Source: Trebonia sp036276115
Lineage (GTDB): Bacteria > Actinomycetota > Actinomycetes > Streptosporangiales > Streptosporangiaceae
Direction: 5' to 3'
NCBI GenBank assembly: GCA_036276115.1
Contig: DATBEM010000029.1
Span: 6,235-70,234 of the forward strand
Length of the DNA stretch: 64,000 nucleotides
The notes beneath the pieces are model-generated. The model was not told the DNA's origin, searched no databases, and saw only the letters and a program-made list of their open reading frames with translations. Both the position numbers and the translations under genes were made by a program. Shown piece after piece: positions 50,173 through 58,000 of this stretch. Position 1 is the first letter of the stretch, and every line of letters starts with the position of its first letter.

Positions 50173-51530
50173 GCGCCCGGCTCCGTGATCGCCCAGGCCC
50201 CGCCAGCGCGCGCCGCCGCGACGGCCCGCTCGGCCGCCCCCTCGTCTGGCCCGATCGCGGTGATCACCGCCAGGTAGTCCCGGTTGGTCCCGGTCACCTC
50301 GATCCGGTCGCCGTCCGCCCGCCAGGGCCAGCAGGAGACCGCGACGCCATCAGCCGCGTCCCCGAGCCGGTCCCCGAGCGGCCCGGCGGGGGGCACGCCA
50401 GTCAGCACGCCCGCCCGGCCGGCCACGACGTAGTCAACGATCGCGTGCGCCGCTGGTGATCCGGCCGCCTCCCGCTCGCCGGCGGGCGCCCCTGGTTGCC
50501 CTGGCACCGGCGCGGTGATCACCAGCCCGGCCGGCCCGGGCGGGACCAGCGGCAAGGGCTCCCCGAGGTACACCCGCAGCACCGCCTCGAACAGGTCGGT
50601 GCCGAGCAGGTCGCCCAGGACGAAGTCGCACGTGTCGCCGATCAGCCGGTCGTTGACCTCGATCAGGGCCGGCCCGCGATCGCCGGCGACGTACTCGGTG
50701 TGGCACGGGCCGAACGACCCGCCCAGCGCGTCCAGCGCCGCCAGCACGTGCGCCCGGTCCGCCTGCGGCGGCGGCCCGGTCCAGGTGAGGCGCTCCTCGA
50801 TGAACAGCGGGGGCGGCGACAGCCGGGTCGCGAACCCGCCGAGGATCCAGGTCGTGCGGCCGTCGCTGAGCGTCTCCATCGTCCGCAGGCCGCCGGGGAG
50901 GTACTCCTCGGCGACCAGCGCCTCACCGGGCCGCCGGGCGCCGACCCGCGCGCACTGCCGGGCCAGTTCAGCGGCGCTGGCGACCAGCGTCACGTCCTCG
51001 CTCGCGACCCCCTCGGCGGGCTTCAGCACGACCGGGTACGCCAGCGCGCCGAGGGCGGCCGGGTCGGCGCCCGCCAGCAGCGTCCCGCCCGGGATCTCCA
51101 GCGCCGCGACCTGCTCGGTGCCCGTTTCCGCGAGCCGCCGGCGCATCAGCGGCTTGTTCTTGGCCCGCAGCGCCGCCCGCCAGTCCTTGCCCGGCCGTCC
51201 GAAGTACGCCGCCGCCAGCGCGGCCTGCGCCTGCAGGTGATCGGAGTTGGTGACGATCGCGTCGGCCGGCGGCCCGGCCGCGATCGCCGCGATCAGCGCC
51301 CGGAAGTCCCGCACGTCGCACCCGAGCATCCGCACCGGGGCGGGGCCGGGCAGCGGGTCGCCGGGGGCGCCGCCCGGGCGGGGCAGCCGCCGCGAGCGGG
51401 CGATCGCCTGCTCGTGCTCGCGCGGCTTGTCGGTCAGCAGCAGCACGTCGAGGCCGAGCCGGGCCGCGGCGGGAAGGAAACCGAAGATGACGGACTCGGT
51501 TGGCTTGGACGCGACCAGGCAGAGGCGCAC
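50169..51530 (-). CDS. ATP-grasp ligase (PvsA-like) of siderophore operon
   Basis: 453 residues from GTG 51530 (GGGGA 6 nt upstream). ATP-grasp fold: pre-ATP domain CLVASKPTESVIFGFLPAA and LLLTDKPREHEQA, KNKPLMRRRLAETG, Lys in YPVVLKPAEGVASEDV, EALVAEEYLPG and the metal-binding ALIEVNDRLIGD. The closest known role is PvsA of vibrioferrin synthesis, an amino-acid ligase working with two NIS synthetases; generic carnosine-synthase-like ligases share the fold. First gene after the iron box at 51545-51563. All four genes of the operon overlap their neighbours by 4-7 nt. Confidence 0.88.
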   Translation of the reverse strand: MRLCLVASKPTESVIFGFLPAAARLGLDVLLLTDKPREHEQAIARSRRLPRPGGAPGDPLPGPAPVRMLGCDVRDFRALIAAIAAGPPADAIVTNSDHLQAQAALAAAYFGRPGKDWRAALRAKNKPLMRRRLAETGTEQVAALEIPGGTLLAGADPAALGALAYPVVLKPAEGVASEDVTLVASAAELARQCARVGARRPGEALVAEEYLPGGLRTMETLSDGRTTWILGGFATRLSPPPLFIEERLTWTGPPPQADRAHVLAALDALGGSFGPCHTEYVAGDRGPALIEVNDRLIGDTCDFVLGDLLGTDLFEAVLRVYLGEPLPLVPPGPAGLVITAPVPGQPGAPAGEREAAGSPAAHAIVDYVVAGRAGVLTGVPPAGPLGDRLGDAADGVAVSCWPWRADGDRIEVTGTNRDYLAVITAIGPDEGAAERAVAAARAGGAWAITEPGA

Positions 51531-51544
51531 TCAGTCCCCTTGGC

Positions 51545-51563
51545 TTAGCTTAGGCTAACCTAA
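51545..51563 (-). promoter_or_regulatory. Iron box (IdeR/DmdR operator) of the siderophore operon
   Basis: TTAGCTTAGGCTAACCTAA differs from the 19-bp consensus TTAGGTTAGGCTAACCTAA at one position. It ends 15 bp upstream of the operon's first start codon, where a bound repressor would block transcription under iron sufficiency. Confidence 0.95.
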
Positions 51564-51716
51564 CCGCCCGATCGTAGCGCGACGGCGGCGTCACCGACGG
51601 CGAATCAGTGCCGTCGTTAAGATCCGCTGCCCCTCCGTAAGAGTTGCGTCATGCGCCCGCCGCGCCCGGGCCCGAACCGGCGCGACGCCCGCCGGCGGCA
51701 TACCGTGGAGGGCGTG

Positions 51717-52349
51717 ATGACGCGCGTTGCGGGAATCTTGCTGGCGGCCGGCGAAGGCTCGCGCCTGGGGCAGCCGAAGGCGCTGGTCGAGCTGGGCGGG
51801 CAGACGCTGGCCGAGCGCGGCGTGGCGATGCTCTACGACGGCGGGGCCGCCCCGGTCATCGTCGTGGCCGGCCCCGTGCGCGTCAGCGTGCCGACGGCGT
51901 GGACCGTGCGGAACCTGGACTGGCGGACCGGCATGGGCTCCTCCGTCCGCACCGGCCTGCAGTCCCTTGACCTCGACGGCGGCCCCGGGGACGCGCCGAT
52001 CGGCCCCCGGCCGCAGGCCGGCGAGCTCGCTGGCATCGGCGCGGCCATCATCGCGCTGGCCGACCAGCCCCTGGTCGGGGCCGAGGCGGTCCAGCGGCTG
52101 ATCGCGGCCTACGCCGGCGGCGCCCAGGTCGCGGTCGCCGCCTACGACGGCCAGCCCCGCAACCCGGTGCTCATCGCGCGCGAGCACTGGCCCGCCGTCA
52201 TCGAGCTGGCGACCGGGGACGCCGGCGCGCGCCCGTTCCTGCGCGCCCGCCCCGAGCTCGTCACGCTGGTCGAGTGCGGGGACACCGGCAGCCCCTTCGA
52301 CATCGACACGCAGGCTGACCTTGACCGGGTCAGCTCGATGTTCACCTGA
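51717..52349 (+). CDS. MocA-like nucleotidyltransferase (NTP_transf_3)
   Basis: 210 residues from ATG 51717 (GTG 51714 also possible; GGAGGG and a TACCGT -10-like element lie just upstream). The N-terminal GILLAAGEGSRLGQPKALVEL is split here as GILLAAGEGSRLG and QPKALVEL: the nucleotide-binding signature. ALADQPLVGAEAVQRL (metal-binding Asp), GQPRNPVLIAREHW and the C-terminal DIDTQADLDRV match molybdenum-cofactor cytidylyltransferase (MocA) and MobA relatives. A MocA role would fit the XdhC-type protein at 30.3 kb, but no molybdoenzyme is in the window and other NTP_transf_3 activities are possible. Confidence 0.8.
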   Translation: MTRVAGILLAAGEGSRLGQPKALVELGGQTLAERGVAMLYDGGAAPVIVVAGPVRVSVPTAWTVRNLDWRTGMGSSVRTGLQSLDLDGGPGDAPIGPRPQAGELAGIGAAIIALADQPLVGAEAVQRLIAAYAGGAQVAVAAYDGQPRNPVLIAREHWPAVIELATGDAGARPFLRARPELVTLVECGDTGSPFDIDTQADLDRVSSMFT

Positions 52350-52388
52350 CGGAACCGGCCGGCGGCCAGCGAGCCGGCCGGTTCCGTC
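52348..52388. terminator. Bidirectional terminator between mocA-like and aldose epimerase genes
   Basis: GACGGAACCGGCCGG / CCGGCCGGTTCCGTC, a perfect 15-bp stem with an 11-nt loop, exactly between two convergent genes. The longest perfect hairpin noticed in the window. Confidence 0.85.
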
Positions 52389-52405
52389 CGGGCAACGGCA
52401 CGAGG

Positions 52406-53305
52406 CTAAAAGGAGCGCAGTCCCCACCGGTGGGTGACCGACTCGCCCGGCGCGAGCCGGATGCGGTCGATGCCGGTCGCGAACGCGTTCGGCGGGCAGG
52501 TCATCGGCTCGACCGCCAGCGCCGTCCGGTCGCTCGTGAAGGCCTGCACCCAGCCGTAGCTGGCATCCATCCACAGGCCGGCGTGCGCGCCGCCGCCCTC
52601 GACGTGCACCCAGGCGCGGCCGTCAGCGTCCCGGTCCAGGCTCGTGAAGGCGGTGTCCATCGCGGTCGTCCCTAGCTTGCGGGCGGCCCGGAAGTCGAAC
52701 TCCTGCCCCGTCACGTCCCGCGGCGGCCCGGCCGGGAGGAGCCGGTCATCGACCGGGAGCCACTGGCTCGCGGGCAGCGTGAGCTCGCAGTCATCGATGA
52801 GCGAGGTGGCCACGGTGAGGTACGGGTGGTGGGCCGTGCCCCAGGGAGCCGGTCGGCTGCCCTCGTTGGTCGCCACGACCTCGGCGGTCAGGCCCTCGTC
52901 GGCGTCCAGCTGGTAGGTCATGTCCACCCGGACGGCGAAGGGGTAGCCCTGCGTGCCATGCGCCCGGCAGCGCACGGTGACCGCGTGCGGCTCGTGGCTG
53001 ACCAGGCCGAAGGCCGCGAACCGGGTCAGGCCGTGGATCGCGTTGCTGTGGGCGGGCTCGGATAGGGCGAGCTTGTAGGTGGTGCCCTCGAACTCGTAGG
53101 TGCCGTGATCGACCCGGTTCGGCCAGGGCGCGAGGAGGGAGCCAGCCCCGTGCGGCGGGAGCTGGTCGGCGTCGAACGTCGTAACCAGGTCCCGGTTGGC
53201 GTGCGTGAGCGCGCGCAGCCCGGCGCCAAGCTCGGTGACGGTGGCGGCGTAGTCGCCGGCCTTGATCTCATGTTGCACACCAGTGAGCGGGGTCGTCATG
53301 CGCAT
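52406..53305 (-). CDS. Aldose 1-epimerase family protein
   Basis: 299 residues from ATG 53305 (ATG 53299 also in frame), overlapping the upstream stop as TGATG. The galactose-mutarotase-like beta-sandwich is recognised by LAPWPNRVDHGTYEF, HSNAIHGLTRFAAFGL (first catalytic His), PWGTAHHPYLTV (second His pair), MDTAFTSLDRD and AVEPMTCPPNAFATG (catalytic Glu). It interconverts alpha and beta anomers of a hexose or a hexose phosphate. Operon with a DUF2877 gene. Length is standard. Confidence 0.93.
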   Translation of the reverse strand: MRMTTPLTGVQHEIKAGDYAATVTELGAGLRALTHANRDLVTTFDADQLPPHGAGSLLAPWPNRVDHGTYEFEGTTYKLALSEPAHSNAIHGLTRFAAFGLVSHEPHAVTVRCRAHGTQGYPFAVRVDMTYQLDADEGLTAEVVATNEGSRPAPWGTAHHPYLTVATSLIDDCELTLPASQWLPVDDRLLPAGPPRDVTGQEFDFRAARKLGTTAMDTAFTSLDRDADGRAWVHVEGGGAHAGLWMDASYGWVQAFTSDRTALAVEPMTCPPNAFATGIDRIRLAPGESVTHRWGLRSF

Positions 53306-54453
53306 CAGGATACGGACAGCACCTGCCCCGCGCGACAGCCGGCGACGAGTCCCCAGGCGATGTCGGCGCCCGCGGCGGTGGTGAGCAGCAGCGCCCGGGC
53401 GGCCGGGTCGAGCGGCTCCTCGCCCGCGATCCCGTGCAAGACGGCGGCGACCTCGGCCGGCGCCTGGCCCCGGGACGCGCAGTACAGCAGCGCGGCCGCC
53501 AGCGCGGTCGTCCGCTGGCGCGCGTAGCTCGTCACGGCCGCGCTCAGCCAGTCGGCCAGCCAGACCGCGCGGGTGCCGCCGGGGATCGCCCCGCCCAGCA
53601 GTCGCAGCGCGAGCAGGATCCCGATCAGGGCCCCGTCGCCGGCCGGCACGATGCCCGCGCCGAGCCCGACGATCGCCTCGGCGTGCTCAACCGCCCCGGC
53701 CAGGTCCCCGCTCGCGCAGCACCCGGCCAGCGCCCGCACGTCGGGATGCCCCGCCATCGCCGGCCTCGGCAGCGGCACGCTGCCCGCGGCGGGCGCGGGC
53801 AGGGCCGGCGCCGGCGGGGCGGAGCCGGCCGCCGGGGCCGTCGACGGCTCGGCCAGCAGCCGGCCGAGGGCGGTGGCACCGCGATCGAGCCGCGCCCGCG
53901 AGAGCGGCCCGACGACCGGCGACGGGTCCCACCAGTGGCGGGCATTGACGGTGAGGCCGCCCAGGCGCAGCTTTCCCCCGCCTGCGTACACGAGGGGTGG
54001 CCGCACTCGCCCCCGTTGCGGGCGCGGGCTGGCGGCGACGGCGATGAGGTCGGTCAGTGCCCCCGGCGAGAGCGTCCCTGGTGGCAGCACCCCCGGCGGC
54101 GCCGACGGCTTGCCCGTGTTCCCGGGGGCCGCGCCGATGGTGCCGATGGCGATGAACGCGTTGGGCAGCCGGGGCGCGTTCGGGCCGCAGAGCGCGATGA
54201 CCCGGGGCTCGGCCGGGGCGCCCGGGAACTCGGCGAAGACGATGCCGCGCAAGGCGGCGACGACCCGTCCCTCGCGGCGCGGCCCGCTCAGCAGGTCCCG
54301 CAGCGCGAGGCTCGCGACGCCCGCTAGCTCAACCGTGACCGCCGACCGCTGCCCGGGCACCGCCGGGGCCGGGACGGGGTCGCGCGGGAGCGCAGCACCG
54401 GGGGGGAGTGCTGTGCGGCGACGAGGCGATGTGCCCGGCCGGGCGGCCACCAT
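53305..54453 (-). CDS. DUF2877 (AllH-like) protein
   Basis: 382 residues from ATG 54453. The C-terminal half carries the DUF2877 signature, here GLGAGIVPAGDGALIGILLA (usually GLGxGLTPSGDD), followed by helices AVWLADWLSAAVTSYARQR and ALAAALLYCASRGQ. The N-terminal half is an all-beta region broken by Pro/Ala-rich insertions (about residues 115-140 and 195-230). DUF2877 proteins include AllH, linked to oxamate/allantoin carbamoyl transfer in enterobacteria; with the motif's second Asp replaced by Gly-Ala, activity is uncertain. Translationally coupled to the epimerase gene. Confidence 0.75.
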   Translation of the reverse strand: MVAARPGTSPRRRTALPPGAALPRDPVPAPAVPGQRSAVTVELAGVASLALRDLLSGPRREGRVVAALRGIVFAEFPGAPAEPRVIALCGPNAPRLPNAFIAIGTIGAAPGNTGKPSAPPGVLPPGTLSPGALTDLIAVAASPRPQRGRVRPPLVYAGGGKLRLGGLTVNARHWWDPSPVVGPLSRARLDRGATALGRLLAEPSTAPAAGSAPPAPALPAPAAGSVPLPRPAMAGHPDVRALAGCCASGDLAGAVEHAEAIVGLGAGIVPAGDGALIGILLALRLLGGAIPGGTRAVWLADWLSAAVTSYARQRTTALAAALLYCASRGQAPAEVAAVLHGIAGEEPLDPAARALLLTTAAGADIAWGLVAGCRAGQVLSVS

Positions 54454-54465
54454 GACGTAAAGGTA

Positions 54466-54525
54466 CCGTGATAGGCGTCCCGTGCCCAGGGCCTAAGCGG
54501 GACCTAGTTGCCCCGCGTATCACGG
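54466..54525 (-). promoter_or_regulatory. Nested inverted repeats in the leader of the DUF2877 gene
   Basis: Outer arms CCGTGATA (54466-54473) and TATCACGG (54518-54525) enclose GTCCCG (54477-54482) and CGGGAC (54498-54503). The structure ends 12 bp before the start codon. It could be a structured 5' UTR or a two-tier operator; it matches no riboswitch family known to me. Confidence 0.5.
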
Positions 54526-55084
54526 AATGGGAAACTCCGGGATAATCACGTACGAATGGTGGGGCTGGCGATGCATGATGCCGGGAGAATTGGGAAGAAA
54601 TTTGCGTTCACCTGGCACGCTGCGTGCTGCGTGGCCTCGCCAGCGCTCAATGTAGCGGTTTTCACAGGTAGACGGAGCCGGCGGGGCTGCTTGGGGAGCG
54701 GGGGACCGTCAGCCCCGCCGGCTTATTAACTGTAACCTCTGCAGACTCCCCAGCGCGAGGCCTTCCTCTGAATTAGGTGTCGGGTAAGTATTTCGAAATG
54801 TGCGATCGGTAATCGTCCCTGGCTGTGCCGCCGGTCTCCGCGCTCGCGGCGGAATCGCCTCCGCTGCCGCGCTGGTCACGCCAACCCGTCAAGTGACCTG
54901 CTGGTAACCATCTGGTACCTAGGTGTATCGGCTTCCGGATTAGTGCGACCTGATCGTGGGACCGGCAAGGGCCTGATAATAGGCCGGCAGTGAATCCCGC
55001 CTATCTCATCGGCAACGCCAGTTGCAATATCATCAGTGGCAGTTGCGGTTCACCCGCGCTAGCCGGCTGCCCGGGCCTCGTGCC
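54526..55084. other. AT-richer 560-bp spacer with a long hairpin
   Basis: No convincing gene. Base composition is clearly lower in GC than the rest of the window (runs such as AAATTTGCG, TATTTCGAAATG, ATATCATCAG). It contains AGCCGGCGGGGCT / AGCCCCGCCGGCT (54676-54688 with 54711-54723), a perfect 13-bp stem with 22-nt loop followed by TATTAAC on the plus strand. A small RNA or the scar of inserted DNA are both possible. Confidence 0.5.
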
Positions 55085-58000
55085 CTAGCGGTTGGGCTTG
55101 AGGCGACCGCTGCGAAGGTACTCCGCCGCCAGGACGCCGAACAGGTAGAAGTACGCCGCTTCCTCATCCTCGAAGAAGCGCACCTCGTGCCGGGCGTCCT
55201 GCGCGCAGCTGAAGACCTCGTAGCCACCATCGGTCTTGAACAGGCACATTGCCCCGGTGACCTCGTCATCGACGGCGTAGGCGCTGCGCGGAATCTGCGC
55301 CATGTCGACCAGGTCGGCGAACACCGACGCCATCGCCAGGCGCGGCCGGCGGGCTGCCCGGCGACCGCGCACCGCCGTGCCCGCGTGCGACGACATCGCC
55401 GACTCGATCAGCGAGCTCACCGCGGGCGACTGCGACGGGGCGGCTGACGGCTTTGCGGTGTCGCCGGGCGCCGGTTCCTGCCCCGCCGTGGCCATCGCGT
55501 TCTTCGCCCCGGCCGCCGGCGGCGTGGCCGGGAGCGGTGCCACTGGCGGCGGGGGAACGGGAGTCGCGGCGGTGGGCTGCGGACCCGGTGGCGGCGGCAA
55601 CGGGGCCGGGACCGTCTGCATCCGACCGGACGGCGGCTGCGCGCTGGTCACCACCCCGCTGGCTGGCGTCCCCCCGGTCACTGTCGCACTGGCGGCCGGG
55701 CCGCTGAGCGCGGGGCCGGCTTCTCCCTGATCCCGGGGCGCCATGGTCGCCGCTGACGCTGGCGCTCCCGCGGCCGGCCGGTCCTGGACGGCCCGCGCCC
55801 CCTGGTCTTGCCCCGTGGCCGGTTGCCCTGCCTGAGCCTGCGGTACCGCCGGCATCGGCGCGGCCGCCGCTAGCGGCGGGCCCGGCTGGACGGGCGGTGC
55901 CATCGGGCCGGGGAAGGCCGGCTGGGCCTGCGGGCCGGGCAGCGCCTGCCCCGGCTGGACCTGGGCGGCCGGCTGCCCGCCCGGCGTCCCGACCGCGGTG
56001 AACGGCATCGTCTGCGCGAGCTGGATTGGTTGCGCGAGTTGCGGTGCCTGCGCTGGCTGCGGTGCCTGCGCTGGCTGGCTAGCTGGCGACATGGTGGCGA
56101 GCTGGGCGGCGAATCCCGCCCCGGCCGACTCCGGCGCAGCGGGCAGCCCTGGCGTTGCCTGCGGCTGGAACTGCCCGGGCGCCTGCATCATCGGCTGCTG
56201 CTGAGCCTGGGCACTGGGCTGGGCCTGGCCCGTCGGCGGCTGCGGCTGCCCGAACGCCTGCCCCGGCCCGGCCTGCCCGGGGCCAGCTTGCCCGGGGCCA
56301 GCCTGCATTGCCGCCCCGGCCGTCGGCGCCGCCAGCGGCTGCGGCGGCTGGGCGTACCCTGGCAGGCCCTGAGCCTGCGCCGAGTTCGGCTGGCCCGGCG
56401 TCGGCTGGATGAGGTGCGGGCCAGAAACGCCGGCTCCCGCACCCCCCGCCGCGACCTGGCCACCGTAGGCGGCATTGCCGCCCGGCCCGTTGTAGCCGGT
56501 CACGCCGGTAACTCCAGGCCCGGCGCCCGGGCCAGAGAAGGAGCCCGGGCCGGCGGGATCCACTGCCGCGAACGGCCCGGTCCCGTTCGCGGCGTTCGCC
56601 TGGCCGTTGAAGGAGCCAGGCCCGTTCGGCGAGCCCGTCGCGCTGGCGGCGGCCGGCCCGCCGTAGGACCCGGTTCCGCCGAAGGCGCCACTCGGCTTGT
56701 TCGCGCTGGCCACGGTATCCGCGCCGTTCACCGAAGCCGGGTCGCCCGGAAGCTGGCTGCCGGGAGCCCCGTTGCCGTAGGTGCCAGGCCCGCCCGCAGC
56801 CGCGACCCGGTCCCCCGGCCCGACGGCCGGGAACGGCCCGGTGCCGGCGGGCTGGTTCGCCTCGTTCGCTGTGGCGGGTCCGCCTGCCGGGGCATTGTCG
56901 CCGTAGCGGCCGTAGCCCGCCCCGCCGTTGAACGTCCCGCCGTTGAACGTCCCCGCGCCGTTGGCGCCCATGGCGCCGTTAGGGACGCCGGCGGCGTTGA
57001 AGGCTGCATTCCCGTTGGGCGCCACCTGGCTGCCGTAAGTGCCGGCTGGCCCGAAGTCGCCGCCGGTGAACGCGGGCGCCCCGTTCGGGCCGTTGCCGCC
57101 GGCCTGGTTGCCGTACAGGCCGGGAGCGGCGCCCGAGCCGACGGCGGCGAACGGCCCAGTGCCATTGGTCCGGCTGGCGTCCGGTCCGGCGGTGGTGCCG
57201 TTGAACGAGCCATTCGGCGGAGTCGGCCCGTTGGGCGCCACCTGGCTGCCATAGCCCCCGGCCGGACCGAAGTTGCCGCCGTTGAATGCCCCGGCACCGT
57301 TGGGCATGTTGGTTCCGGTGCCGTTGGCAGGAGCCTGGTTACCGTAGCCGCCGGGGGCGCCATTGCTAGCCGGGTTGCCGGCGGGCTGATTGTCTCCCCG
57401 GCTGCTGGGCCCGCCGCCGTTGAACGCGGTCGGGCCGTTAGGCACGTTCGGGCCGGCTGCCGTCCCGGTGCCGTTGGCGAGACCCTGGTTGCCGTAGCCG
57501 CTGGGGCCGGCGTTGTCGGCGAGAGTGCGGTTGGGCTGGTTGCTTCCCTGGCTGCTAGTGCCGCTGCCGCCGTCGAACGGGGCCGGCCCGTTGGGCGTGT
57601 TCGTCCCGGTGCCGCTGGCCGGGGCCCGGTTGCCGTAGCTGCCGGGGCCACCGTTGTCGGCGGGGGTGCGGTTGGGCTGGTTGGCGCCTGGGCCGTTGGG
57701 CCCGCCGGCGTTGAACGCGGCCTGCCCGTTAGGCGCGTTCGGGCCGGGGACGCCGATGGGGCCCTGGTTGCCGTAGCTGGCGGGGGAGTCCGCAACGGGG
57801 CCCTGGCCCGCCGGGTTGACGGCGGCGAACGGGCCGGTGCCGGCGGTCCGGCTGGCCGCGGTTACCGCATCGGGGACGCCTGCCGACGGCAGTCCGGGCC
57901 TGCCGGCGGCACCGCTTCCGTTGAAAGGCCCGACGGCGGGCAATGGCCCGGTGCCGGTGGCGGGACTGGCTCCAGCCGGCCCGCTCGCGCCGGGCCCGAT

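Noticed and set aside
54526..55084. Possible tRNA, tmRNA, SRP or RNase P RNA in the AT-richer spacer
   Set aside because: No acceptor/anticodon pattern, no tmRNA or RNase P signature sequences were found; only a long hairpin is supportable.
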